Positions 21,025 through 34,700 of a DNA stretch of 64,000 nucleotides are shown here, in pieces; the stretch's first letter is position 1, and the number at the start of each line of letters is the position of its first letter. The notes beneath the pieces are model-generated. The model searched no databases. It had not been told where the DNA came from and saw nothing but the letters and a program-made list of their open reading frames with translations. Source of the DNA: Cristatella mucedo (taxonomy: Eukaryota; Bryozoa; Phylactolaemata; Cristatellidae); contig WPIO01000005.1 of assembly GCA_009760855.2 (NCBI GenBank), forward strand, positions 6,952,001 through 7,016,000, in the 5' to 3' direction. The translations under genes and the position numbers were made by a program.

Positions 21025-22220
21025 CAGAGATGACTTCGTACCTACCTCGTTTCGTTCCTACCTCGGCCCAGAGCTGCAGCTGACCTACTAATCGGGCCGC
21101 TCAGGCTCAAATAGTTTACCGCAAACCTATTTGAATCAGATAGCGTTCTTTTGAAGAAGAGTAAGTTCTATAAGCAATTCAACTGTGCAGAAAGCTTCGA
21201 GCAGGTAGGTGTACATTGCTTTTTCCAAGTCACGAAATTAGTGTTTTTATGTACATAACTTAAACTCACTAATGACCACGGCGCTGCCACCTGTCCCTCA
21301 GTGAGATAGATGTACAGGTATGTACACGCTGTGTAACCACCTGGAAAATCATCAACCTTGAGGTGAGAGACTATTCTTGAGAGCCAACTGGTCTGGCTGT
21401 TCATCAAATACAAGTGACTGCTCTATGATTTTGTATGTGTTCTGCACTCATGCATTGGGTGGGGCAGCCGGAAACTTGTAGAAAAATATCCCCATTCTCT
21501 AAAGAGTTCAGACAAATATATGTAGTGCATACAGGCCCTGCAGTGCCCGTTAATATTCGTGCAACGGATGAACTACGTCCTAAAAACCTATCCTACAATT
21601 TCCTAAGAAACCAGCATATCTAGCGCATGGCAAGCCTGTTTTCGAGCGTAGTCTGAGCACACGGCAAGCGATCAACCAAGGAACGAGATTATTTTCACGA
21701 AAGTAGTCGTTCAGGCGTTCGCGTGTAATGTGGAAATTGCCCAGTAAAAGACATTCTAGCATATGAATAGTGGTGAGTGTCAAACAATTTCCTTAGCGAA
21801 TGCACACTATCACCACCGTAGGGAATGCTCTTTCCTACAAAATAGGGTTCCTAGGAAAGCTTCGAAATCAAATAATAGCGTAATTTATTTTATTGCTTGC
21901 AATAATCAAATTTTAGTTTGCATTCTCATACTAAGGTGTTAAGACTTCATAAAAATAAAGTGTTGCCTTCGTTTACACGCCACTTACAAGACCATAGTAT
22001 TGTGGTTCCCCCATTGATATAAAAATTTCGCGATTTGACTACCGGCTGCCCTTTTTGCCTCTAGGCCATGCTGAGACAAGCAACCAACTCGTGCGGAAAA
22101 TATAGAGGGTTTCCAAGGATGATCCCTCGAAATGTTACTTGACATAGCGTGCTGCAGGTCTGTGGCTCAGATATTTAATTTTCTCTGCACGCAACGACCA
22201 GCCGGGGCATTATCACCGCC
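21025..22220. other. Intergenic stretch, nothing recognised
   Basis: AT-rich single-copy-looking DNA. Short frames only; no repeat shared with the rest of the window. Confidence 0.5.
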
Positions 22221-22224
22221 GGAC

Positions 22225-22350
22225 AGGTGACGGTACAACGAGCACATTGCCTCTGCAATCTAGTCGGCCCATATACAGCTGCGGAAACTTACCGAAATAG
22301 GGTTTGCTTAGACAAGCGTACGACCGGGAAACTAGTTCAAGCATTAGAGA
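22225..22350 (+). mobile_element. Very degenerate LINE scrap
   Basis: gcttagacaagcgtacgacc..aaactagttcaagc corresponds to the (R/A)CLDKDTTSKLVH segment of the C-terminal module. Weak. Confidence 0.35.
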
Positions 22351-22549
22351 TTTGAAAAAATCAGCAGCGACGTGAGTGCATTATTGAGCGCTGCCTATTT
22401 GCAGCTAGTTTTAAAGCTCGAGCTAATGCTTTTTGTTGGCTGTTTTTATTTCACTCGAGATAGTAAGACTGATCAATGCTAGAGTCTAGAAAGCCGTGTT
22501 TCCTGCATCCATCTTGTTCTGTTGTACCCAGCTTCGGCATTCCTTCTTG

Positions 22550-23000
22550 TAATACTATTACAATATTCGTATAGCGCCCTTAATGAGCGCTTTCTAGGCA
22601 CCTTACAAAGCTGTAAGGGAAGCATGACCAAATGGTTAGTGGTAACGTGCACATGTCAACTAGCATAACAAGGTTAGAGTTGACATGCACAGTGTCAACA
22701 TCGTTATTGGTAGCATGCAGTGTCATAAGCACAGGACAAATCGCAAGGACCCATAAAATACAATGAGATGAGATAAACAGGCCGCTTTTTAATTCATTTT
22801 AAATGTTATCAAATCCCGAGATGTCGTGACGTCAGTTGAGAGTGAGTTCCGAGCTTTGGGATCATACTAACTAAATGCAAGGTCTATTAAGGATTCGAGG
22901 CTCCTACGAAGAATAGCTAAACGATTTGAGTAAGAAAAGCAGGTGGTGCGATGCCTAGCCAGGCGAGGAGCAGTTTGGTATGCTAGGTATTGGTATGCTG
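22550..23000 (-). mobile_element. LINE 3' fragment
   Basis: tatagcgcccttaatgagcg ctttctaggcacc is the hairpin tail in minus orientation, followed by 3' UTR repeats (gtggtaacgtgcacatgtc) and the C-terminal module to about 22960 (RRSLESLIDLAFS). Confidence 0.75.
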
Positions 23001-24611
23001 GACCCAGAAAAATATCTTGGAACGCATCGATGATTTCGCCGGTCATGTGGTCCCCTATGCCTTTAAGAGCAACGAAGGTTTGCCATTGAGGGCGCCGGTG
23101 ATCGGTGGTTTGCCTGGTCTTGCGTTCGTCTTTACCAAAAAGTAGAACTGTGCTCAAGTTTCCTTTTTTTTGTTCAATCTTGGATTGCCATCCAGTCTTG
23201 GTGACATATACACCTAAGACTGAAGCAGGTCAGGAATTGCAAACGCTGCTTTACTATCATCTCAATTGGAGCGATCAAAACGGAAATTATTTCTTTTTAA
23301 TGCTATTTGTAAACTGTTACGTTAAAAGTGGAGTTAAGGTCGCATTGCTTGAGGGATTTAATCAGGAAGGCTTCCCCTAAGGAATGTACCGTACCAACTC
23401 GTCCTGCTACAGCTAGATTATTTATCACATGCCAAAGACTTCGTATTATAAAGTTTCTTTCAATAGTCGTAGGACAGTAAGGGCAACCGCACAACCACTG
23501 CAGCAACCCATGCTGATGATAACAGGCACAGTAAACACTCATGATAAGACATTAAGAACACTGGATCCATTGGAACTTCATAATAAAGAGCAACTGGACT
23601 AATATCATGAAAGGCTGTGTCGCACTGTACCTAACCATCTGAAAGTTTCACGGCAAAAAGACAAGAGAAAAATGTTGCTAAAAGCTCTTCTTTAATGCAA
23701 GAAACACAGTGAACACATTACTAATGCAGCCTGTTACAAATCTTATTTTTTTAGCCACAGTGCTTAAGAGCTTGCCTAGCACTCAGCTGCATTTCTTTAA
23801 ACGAGAACTGGCGAAGCATATATGATATCCTGAAGCACTCTCAATTGGGTATGATGGTGTGGGTAAAGCTTACGCTTACCGAACTGTGAACTGAAAGATA
23901 TGTTGATGAAAATCATTATCACGGCGCAGCACACACGCTGGCACTGTACTGCCCATTACGTGCACAACCAGAGGTGACACCGAAGCGCTGAGCACGTTAG
24001 AACAGACCAACAAGCATTTGCAGCCGACGGCATACAATTCGGGCAAAACGCCCAAGCACTGCGCTTCATGCAGTGTCATGCCACAAGTATGACAGAGCAG
24101 CTCTTTAAATCTCCTGGTAGCAAACAGATGTAACAAGACAGGTACGCCAGGGTACTTGGGCAGCAGAGGACCACTCTGCGATGCTGGTTAACACCACGGT
24201 TTTCTCATGTGGGTAGCACTGCGACATGCCACACATCATTCAGTGTGCAATAAACTCGCTCAAGCCAGACATGGAGAACCGGGCAACCTGGCAAAACCGG
24301 CGAGGGACAGACACAATAGAACGCACAGAGGCGGGCAATATTTATCACTAAATGAAACGCGGCATCCGCATTGGCAGCGCCGACGGCAGCAGCACCGCAG
24401 TGGTGGGTGTCATCGTTTCTGCTGTTCTTGGTGTGTCGGTTAGTCTCTCCAAGTCCTCTCCAGGCTGGCACGCGTCCACACGTGGAACGGGACTGCACCC
24501 GTTTGCACAGGCTGGCTTGTGACTGACTGGCAACAAGGCCATTAAGCAGCCATCGGCAGAAAGGGCATTCCGCATTTTCGACTTAGCCGGTCTTTTTTCG
24601 CACACTGCACC
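23000..24611. other. 3' flank of SMG7, no further gene seen
   Basis: Holds the 3' UTR of SMG7 by position. GC-richer between 23900 and 24600. No second gene. Confidence 0.5.
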
Positions 24612-24701
24612 TCAAGTGGAGTCGCCGGTCGAGGCCGGCTTCTGCAGCTTCTGCTGCTCCAGCAGCCGCTCCAGGGGTGACGGCTCGGCACTCCACAGTG
24701 A
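24612..24701 (-). CDS. SMG7: SMG7 terminal exon with stop
   Basis: Acceptor cattggcag; SLWSAEPSPLERLLEQQKLQ then nine residues and TGA at 24614-24612. LERLLEQQKLQ resembles the end of vertebrate SMG7 (LMESLKKQQHEQQ). 3' UTR and polyadenylation site were not fixed; an ATTAAA on the minus strand near 23690 is a distant candidate. Confidence 0.88.
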   Translation of the reverse strand, partial: SLWSAEPSPLERLLEQQKLQKPASTGDST

Positions 24702-25718
24702 CTGCCAATGATGATAGCGATGCAAACATAGTCACAAGAGTGATACTCCTCTAAAGGCTAACTAACGCTTGCAAAACGGCATGCATTTGCCAACTTACAT
24801 GCAAGGCAGGACCGAAGTTGGTTGATCCCCACGCTGTCTGATGTGGCAGGTTCAGCTGCTCTGTGGATGGCCGAATCAGGCTGCCGCTCGAGCCACTGGT
24901 AGCAGCAGACAACCCAAGAGTTGGAGCAGCAGCATCGACTGCATCGACCAAAATATATTCTGTCAGCATTTCGATATCTTAAACCAAAGTGTACATTTAG
25001 TGTAAAGGCTTCTGAGTGTTTGCAAATCAGGGCAGGTGGGCAGATACTATTGTTGTCTGTTTACCTGCTGTGGGCTGACTCGAACTAGCAAAAATGCTGC
25101 CGGACGATATACTGATATCCCACGGGCTGTGAGAGAACAGCGAATAGCTTCCCAGGCTATTCTCTGGAATACTATCCGATGATGCAACGATGGCACTAAA
25201 ACCCCAGAAAAGAGTGACTACAAAAGACGTTACTAGAAATAAAATATTTCGTTGCACTCTTAAGGTGTGCCAGCCTTACCTGCTGCTGCTTGGTCGTGTT
25301 GCAACCTCGTTGGTCAATCCAAACGTCGAAACACCAACTGTGGGACTGATGGAGTCAATCTGCATAGAAATTTTAGAATAGTGCTCGCGAGAAATCTTAA
25401 GCATGCTCCCAGCAAGCGACCGCATGCTGGTGGTAAAAATAATTACTACAATGAGTAAGTATGCAAGGAGACCTATAATACCTTGGCAGTACGGCTTACA
25501 TCTTCAAGCCAGTCAGCAGAAAGTAATGCATAACAATATGATGAAGTCATAATAGAGATTAAATACGACGCAGTATATTTACAGGCAGTTATACAAAGGG
25601 AGAGACAGAAAAGACATAGGGAGTGACAGGGACACAGTGAGGCATATAGACACACCAATAAAGCCTTGGTGTTTAGTCTGAGACACCGAGAGAGCCAGAG
25701 AGCAAGAGAGAGCAAGAG

Positions 25719-25770
<52 letters not shown>

Positions 25771-28700
25771 GGGAAGGAGGGGACTTAAGCACTTAACCGA
25801 CATCACAATGGCTAACGAAACTGGGCAAGCACTCACTCGTCTTCGGGTCATATAATTAATGGTCCATCACCTCTATAGTTTGGGTCCCGTATACCATGTA
25901 ACAGAAGTCACAGTCTATTATATAAAGTCTCAAAGGAAGTTAAACATCTATTTTCGTCCAAGTACAAAGTACTTTGAAGAATCCTTGAGCTAAAGGCAAT
26001 AAGGCAATTACTGCATGGAAGCTTCAAAGGATTATTAACTTCAATGCGTCCAAGAGAGTCAAAGGATTAATTTCGATGTAAAACTTGGGGTTTCTACCAA
26101 TCACTATCGGTGGGCGAGGCTTCCTCAGCAACCAATCAGGAACAAAAGAGCAAAACGAGCAGAATATATGCTTAACTGTGACAGACAATCAACGATGAAG
26201 AAAAGCAAATAACGTAAGAGGCCATTCAGCATCGCATAGCCAAAACTCAACGGAAACGTCACATACGACACAGTCGACACCAGGAAGAGACTGAAGTGCC
26301 CAGGAGTGTCGTGCTATCAGAGAACAGAGATCAGAGAACGTCAGAGAACGCCTCATTTTAAACAAAGTCTACAACAAGAAGAGATTGAATGTAAGATTCG
26401 AGCACTTCACGGCCGTGGGCTCGAGTTGTTGCCCGACAGTAGGCCGGTCTCATCAGCTAGGCCGATAGCCACTCAGGTACAACTATTACATATTTAACAA
26501 AGGAGCAGGTAACTAACGATATATCGCATATGGTACTAGTACACTTAAAGCAGCCTGTGTTAAAACGCGTTATCGGGTACCTCAGAAACAAGTGGGAGAT
26601 CTACACACAAAATGTCTTTTCAGCATCTCTCTGCTGATCTATTATGGTAACCCACAAGTCAAGCAAGCAGGATACATACAGGAGTAAACGATCACTACAA
26701 CCCCCTGTTCAGTCAGTAAAACTTTCTCAAGAGTTTGGGTGACTCTTAAATCCTAACTGGAATTCGGTTACCACCAACTTTATAATCGAGCAGTGACTCC
26801 CATACGTTATACTCTTGTGGGGATGAATACAAAGTCACGTGCTTATGCGTGCTGACACTGTGCATGCTGCCACTAACCACATTTGCATGCTGATCCTGTG
26901 CTTGTCACCCCTAACCATAGTATTCATTTTTTTGTTTGTCAAGCATGATTTTACTCACCATTCAATTGCATTTCCCTTTGCAGCAAATGTAAAGCGCCTA
27001 GAGAGAGATTAAGTTCTCTGAGGGCGCTTTATGAAGTGTGTTATTATTATCTACATCAGGTATACCTACCGTTCGCTGAGCATCTCTGGAAGCATGTTGA
27101 CTTGGACTGCTTGACCGAGTAAGATCTGGTGACATAGTTTTGCTAGATCTATTGGCACCATGGCCAATAGGCAATTGGTGACCGGCCGGTAGTAATTTGC
27201 TGGGTTGCAATGCCGACGATAAGCCATTTTCTGCAAAATTCAGTGAGGATTGACATGAGGAGAGTGCTGGATACCAACAGTATTATTTATGCCAAGCAGA
27301 AGAAAGAGCTCGTCACCTGTTTTGTTTGAACGGCCAGTGGATACCCCTTGCATCACCGATGACGGCTGCTGACCCCACAACGACCACATGCCCTATAATG
27401 ACATTCCAGTAACTCAAAGTACACGCTGCTGCACAGCCAGCACATTGATGTTAATTTGGCCCTGGTAAGTAGTATAATCAGGATAAAGAACCGAGCAATA
27501 AAAAAGTAGTGCAAACATAAAGTGGCATGACGGCAAAATACACACATAGAATTACCCGTTGTCTCCATAACTCCTAATTAAAGACAAGCATACCGTCATT
27601 TGTTCAATACTTTAGCAAGAATGCATATATGTATATGAACTTGGTAGATCAGGTAATTAACAAGGGTAAGCAAGCATAAAAATACATGCATCTGCCAATC
27701 CACAACTTTCCGATCCAAGGATCTAATTTATTCCGTAAGCAAAGTTTTTATTAGACAAACTATGGCTATGCCGTCTATGAAGAGTGAAGCTCCAGACTAC
27801 TGGATGGGGCACAGATTAGGTATTAGGTGCAGGGGTTGTCAAGTGTCTCCTGTCGCTGCCCAAGCATTCCAATTAACTAGACGGCAAACGCCATAGAGAA
27901 CAGTCACCACAGAAAGTACCACTGATACACATTGCTAGTCAAAAGACATAGATTCAATACAAGCTAATTGGCTAAGCAGATTTATGACCTATGAAGTGCA
28001 GGCAAGACACTAGCAATGCTTACTAGAAGGACAAAAGGCAGCTAATTCGTTAAATATGCCTGCCGCCAACGAAATTTTATGGGCAGAATCCAGTGTTAGA
28101 ACCACACAACCAAGTCTATAGCCAAAACATATTGCGAGGCACACAGGTTTCAAGTCTGTATATACAGATAAGCATCGACTTGCTGGCCTCTTGATACAAT
28201 TTATTGCCTCTTTAAATATTCGGCTCCAGAGTCCCTACCATTCTTCTTGAGTTGCCGGCGCCACCACAGTCTATGATTGGTGCAATCACTTCGCGACAAA
28301 TACACAACGGCTGCCACAATGACTGCTGCAAGTGGCACTGGTTTAGCAGGAGTGCTTCTATTACTTTGACGTCGACAGAGTGCTTGGAGATAAAACTTTG
28401 ATTAAGTCGATTTATAGTACACAAAACTTAGTCTTCAAAATTAGGTTCAACACAGTGACCAAGAAAATAGACAAAGCAACTGGGATAGAGCACCTCGCCG
28501 CCGACAACGAGGCTAGAAAAAAGTAGCCAGGTCCTCCTTATATATACACATCCTCAAGAGCAAACAGATTAGGAGCACCAACAAAGGATCCTTAATATAA
28601 CTGCATTCGTTACCTCTAGTAACTAAAGCACCCTTTCCCATGACCCTGAAAAGTGGCTGGACTTGTTCAACAACCCTACTACACGGCTTTGCTAAACAGC

Positions 28701-31700
28701 CTCAACTGAATGTTCTGGGCTATTTTCTATTAACTTGTATGCAACTTGGATTCAATGCAAGGCTTATTAATAGCAGAAGCTCATAAAAGCATTATGCCTG
28801 GACAACCAAGGTAGATGCTTTGGTTGCACGTTGTGAGGCTCTTGTGACTGAAGCCATAATAAATTTACGAGCCAGCAGCCGATGTAATATATGATCATGA
28901 TGAGGCTCAGGCCATAAATGTGTTCAACTCGGGAATTATCATCTGATTATAGATCCTATCTTCACTCTCCTTTCTAAGATAATCGCCAACAACCTGCTAC
29001 TTGGCTTACCGAGCTGCCACCAGTGGCAGAGTTGCCCAAGCTTTGCATGCGCACATTGGAGGCCTTACATACGCGAGCAGCACGATCCTGATCAAGGCGC
29101 AGTATCAAGCGAATCCTCTAAACGCCACACTCATAGGCCCATTTTAGACCCCTGCCTATTCTGTTATCTCAGTACAATACCGTAAATGCCTGTACTTGAA
29201 GCTATGCTCCAATGTGAAAGATTGATATCCCGTTGTACTAAACACTGTGGAAGGACACAGCAACAATAATAAGCCACAGCTGCACTAGCAGCTACCTGGG
29301 CTGTTAAGCTAACCCTCTATGCTGCACACAGTTTTATATACAGGATCAACAAACAGTGGACCAATTTAAAGAGAAAAATAATTGCTCAGGGCTAGAACTA
29401 GCATTGTCTGCGACTCCATTTGTAAAGCCTCAAGTAAGAGCTCGATACCTCACCCAAACACACGTATCGAGTAACTATCGACATTTCTTTTTACTGACTG
29501 AATTACAAAAATTCCCGATAAAAACCTAAAAATGCCACCGTCCAGCTAATAAGATGGCAAATGTGATAGGAAAATAAAAGAAAAAAAATAAGCAACAGCC
29601 ATTTAATCCAAGCTTACAGCCAAGTCACAAAGTGCAAGACGAGCTCAAACTCACATTTGTGACAAGAGAGCCAGGCTCAGGAGGAATCAGTGTGTCATCC
29701 GCGACACTCGGGCTGCTCGGCTTCTGCATGATGGCTTGCATGGCTACATTTTGGCGCATGCTTCGCTTGACAGAGCTGTCGCTTGACGACGAATGAATGG
29801 TAAATATAAATTTCCTCGTCTTCGGGTGTACAGTGTAGTCAACCAGATGTAGGCTAATGGATAACAAGTAAGGCGAACGTGAACTACCGCTGAAAGCCAC
29901 ATAAGCACGTCACAAGATGGCACGACGAAGCACCTTTGAACATGGACCACACCGAGAGGCAGTGATTAACACCACAGGCAGCTGGACACACAACACAGGC
30001 ACACGAGTAAATGCAAGCCACTTTTCACTCCACGACGTACAGCTGTGTGAGTTGTGTGTGCGTCAAACCGCTGCTCACGTTTCACCAATGGTAATAAACA
30101 AATACTAGCTGATATAACAGCTTCTTTTTGTATAGCGACAGAAGAGCCTTAGAGGCGACTGCTACCGCTTGCAACGGCAATATAGGATCGCCCACCGCAG
30201 GGTTCGAACCCACGACATCAGTACCGAAATCGTGAGGAGCAACTGCCTTATCTAGTGTGCCATCACGGCTGATTATGGATGGCTACAAAGAACAGTCAAC
30301 CGATCTTTAGAAACCTCAGTGATTCCAGGAACGAAAATAGCTGTTCTTTATTTTGGCAGACTCACGGTATGGGACACAATACAATAAAGACTAGCCTTTT
30401 AACTCAAATATTCGCACACATCCGAAGGGTCGGCTAATGTTTCCTAAAGACACGAGACAAGCCATGCACCCAGGTGCCCAAAAAAGCCGAATCAGACAGG
30501 TTCGTTTCTTGACTACAATTTTGGAGCAATGCATACACATGTCTACAATAAGCACGAGCATATGGTCGGGGCTGCACGATTGTATGCTCCAACAAGCACG
30601 TCAGAGCAACTGAGAGGACAGATGGTTACCACCCACGAGCTGTGCCCAAAGGGCAGAGAATGGAGCAGCGCTGGCGATTCCCCAAAAGTTTCAATCTATT
30701 GTGATATGCTCTGTATTCAGTTTCTTAAAATAATAGCACTAGTTCAGAGTATTAGTTGTATAGCCCAATAAGAGCCAAGTCGTGCGGGTAAACAGCAATA
30801 CAACTGCAATGGGCCACTGCTCAGGGTGAGCCGTGACACCGAATTCACTTGGCCAGGCTTGCATACCATTTCCAATCATAGGTGATCATCTATCCATTCA
30901 TAGCAATAGCGACTGCTAAAAAGTGAGCCTAGAAAGAGTTCCGCATGCTACCCAACACAAGCCGCGAGCATGAGCTTGACTTTTTTCTGCAACCGGGTCC
31001 GGGGAGTACATCCACGACTAAAGCGCAGTAGGATATAAAAAGAGGGGCATAAAGCACGGCAACAGTGCCTGGTACAAAACCCAGAAAGTATGCAGCTAGC
31101 CAGCTTAGAAAAACAGCAACGTTCAAGCTCAACATCAAGTAAATCAGTGACCACATAGCTGTATAATAAGGATACACACATGTGCAGCAGCCGATCAATC
31201 AATTGACACGAGTATGAATATGAAAAGAGCATGACTAAGTTGGCCCATAAACACAAGTCGATGACCACACTTTAACGATATTTTTAGTATTACTATGGCG
31301 GTACAGCTATGAATTTTCATGTCATAAACTATGAGATAATTTTCTAATAAAATAGGTAGGCAAACCATGCACTCATAATCGAAATTCAAAATTGAATTGT
31401 GCATTCAAAATAGTTCTTTATTGATTTATTATCAAACAAACTTATACATAGTTTCGAATAGTTCTTCCTTTTCTTTCTTTAGAGTTTTTACAACATTAAG
31501 AAAGATTTGCTAGAGTTGCCTTTTGGTAGGCCTGGTTTACTAGCTAAGTCAACGGACACCCAGGCTTGCCTTCCAAAGGAGTCTATCTCGGAGATTTCTC
31601 ACGGGCATACACTAGCTGCTGTAATAAACACAGCCTGTATTTTACTTCAGTTCCTTGTCAAATAATCACACAGGCCTAAGCTACTTTCAAGAGTCCAACA

Positions 31701-34700
31701 AGCCACATTAGGTGATAACTTTAAATTGGTCTAGGCACATTTATTGCATTAAAACTCAGGCCAAACTGGTCTAACCTTGGAAACTGATCGCGCAGCAGCT
31801 TTCCCAAAGCCGTCAGTCGATGAAGACGCAGGGCGCATTCCAAATCTTCGCTCAGTGTCCTTGCGGAATTGGTCACGAAGTCAAGTTCCCTAAAACCAGA
31901 TTAGGTGTACGCATCACATGCATCGCAAAATACTGCACTCTAGAAGATCAAAGTGTCGGCTTGGCAATACTATCGTGCCTGCTGTTCGAGTCCTCAAAGC
32001 AAGGCACCTCATACGCAGCTAATGAAGCTTCGTGGCAAGCACCTGCTGCATGCACCTTAGCCGTCCTACGCATAACAACAAGGCCGAATGATAAGACGAT
32101 CTGATGCATAGGAAGTTCACTTGGATGGGGGTGGGGAGGGCATATATCGAGTGAAAGCATACTTGTGACATGCCTGCAGCGGCAGGAAGCATTGCAGCTC
32201 AAAGTCTTCTGGCAGTGGCACAGTGTCGTCTGCAACGAGCAAGAGTGGCAAGTTTCACCAGCCGAGTGGGTTAGTGATGAGAGAATACAATCGGCATATA
32301 TCGCCACACAAAGGGCAATCACCATCAGACAATATTAAGTAATGACACATCAAACTGAAGAGCAGCAGGACGATAAACAATCCAAACAGCATCTCGGCCA
32401 ATTTAAAGGTAATAATAATAATAATAATAATAATTCACTTGATAAAGCGCCATCAGAGAACTTAATCTCTCTCTAGGCGCTTTACATTTGCTGTAAAGTG
32501 AAATGCAATTGAATGGTAAGTAAAATCATGCTTGAAAAACAAAAGAAATGAATAATATGGTTAGGGGTGACATGCACAGGGTCAGCATGCAAATGTGGTT
32601 AGTGTCAGCACGCATAAGCACGTGAAGGACGAATCACAGGGACCCACTAAAATGCTGTCCTAAATAGCTGTGTTTTAAGTTCTTTTTAAATGTGGTCAGG
32701 TCAGGGGATGTTCTGACGCAGGTCGGGAGGGAGTTCCAGGCTTTGCGAGCATACGAACTAAATGCACGGTCTCCAAAGGATTTAAGGTTTGTATGAGGTA
32801 TTTCTAGACTGTTGGATTCCGAAAAGCGGGTGGTACGATGCTTGGCCTGATGGGGGAGTATGTCGGAGAGATAGGCTGGAGCCATAGAATGAAGGGACCT
32901 AAAAGTGAGCGACAAGACCTTGAAGTAAATCCGTTGCTTGACTGGTAGCCAGTGCAGGTCGGCGAGAAGTGGAGTAATGTGGCAACTGCGACGCTCACGA
33001 CAGACAAGCCTAGCTGTGGAGTTTTGCACCAGCTACAATCGCCTGATCACACATGCTGGTAGGCCAGTAAGCAGTGAGTTGCAGAAGTCGAGACGGGATG
33101 TCACGAATGCATGGACCAACTTGGACGTGGTATCTTTATCTAAACAAGCCCGAATTTTAGCAAAAGATAAACCATAAAGAAGCCGCAAGAAGCAGGTGAA
33201 GGTACTGGTAAGTCGGAAAGACGGGGCTAGCAGTACGTAGCAGGATGCCAGCGTTTCTCCAAGGGAGTTTGCTCTAGCTATGTAGTCCAAAGTCTTTGCA
33301 ACATTTTAGTTTTGAAACAAACTACTCCGACGATGAACTACTTAGGCCATACGTTCGCTGCATATACTTAGTACCCAGGTCATGACAGGACTGGGAAGTA
33401 CAGGCATGACCTGTATAGGCAATTTTAATTGAATACGAAGGACCCGAAGGCCAGTAGGCAAGTGGATAGAGCACAACAAGTTTTTACACCAGTGACCGTG
33501 AGCTTCTTTGTAACCTAGGGAAACATAATCAATCCTCTACCACAGAAGCTATGGAGGCTGCAGTTCAAGGCTTTCAACATTGCTGAACCGAAAGCCCCCC
33601 CCCCACCCGGGCTACAATTGCCACTTACCACCAACGCATTTTTCTCTTGGTCAAGTGAATATTTCGTAAGGAGAGGAGATTAGCTTCTGTAGTCAGATGC
33701 ATCCCAGGTGCTCTGGCACGTGCCTGTTTGCCAGTAGAGCAGCTATCACTGGCACAGCTCAGGCCCCGACGGTGAACAAGAAGGGCAATTAATCGCAGTC
33801 AAAATGACAAATGTGTCATACCATTTTTGAAGCTACATGTACCAACGTCAGGCAGTAGGGCAGTGGACAGCAAGGAACCAGTTTAAAAAAAACTCTTGGA
33901 GCGACAGAATATAGAGCACTGAATTGGAAGAACACCTAGTCAAAATGCTACTGTATATGCGACTACAATGAGCAAATAAAACCGCAGTCAGGAACTAGCC
34001 CAACAAAAAACACGACTAGGTATCAATGCCATGCAATGAACATAGTGCATGCAAATAAGATTACAAGACTTTCAAATTCACAAAAGTCAGATGGAAGTGA
34101 GCTTATTGTAACAAGTAAGTTGGCCAAGCATGTGAACAAATGACCAATGTAACGACATCTTCGTTAGACTAAAAATCAACAGCAGTCACATGCATGCCCA
34201 GGCGGCACATAGCTCGGCCACGTGGGCACGAAACAAGGCTGCACATATTTGCTAACATACACTGATCCACGTCATGGCCTGCGCTGCCGATTCCGGATTG
34301 TTGCAGTGAGTTCAATACTTTACATAAGTTGGACCAGATACTAAAAATAAACAAAAAAAATTGGATTCGGTTACCAGCCGATCGGCACACGTGGCACATT
34401 AAAACAGTATTTTAGCAATGTAGCTCCAGCTGAAAAGTACCGTGCCTCTGCCAAAGACCAGATAATTAGAAGCATTATCAAGTTTGAAGGTGAAATATAA
34501 CGTTGCAGAGTGATCACAGCTTAGAGCAGGAAGTGGGCATGCTACAGTAGCTGCTACAGTGCAATTGTATCTACAGCTACGAGAGCTCCCGAGATGTCAA
34601 GTTTGCAAATACATAACCACGGGGGGGGGGGAGCCCAAGCAGAGGATTGGAATAATTGTAAAAACACTTAAAGCCAGACCAAGAACACGTCACTTATTCG

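Noticed and set aside
25579-25851. 90-codon Ser/Leu-rich frame
   Set aside because: It spans the (GA)n microsatellite in an SMG7 intron; no protein-like content outside the repeat.
28201-28440. Candidate SMG7 exon (QQSLWQPL..) to fill the phase gap
   Set aside because: Splice-like sites exist but the phase does not solve the mismatch, and the similarity to the SMG7 tail is only a few residues.
32804-33007. Separate ORF of 67 codons
   Set aside because: It is an out-of-frame shadow of the LINE C-terminal module at 32634-33029.
33430-33540. Another tRNA-like SINE head (aggcaagtggatagagcac)
   Set aside because: A-box-like but no B box at the right distance and no shared tail.
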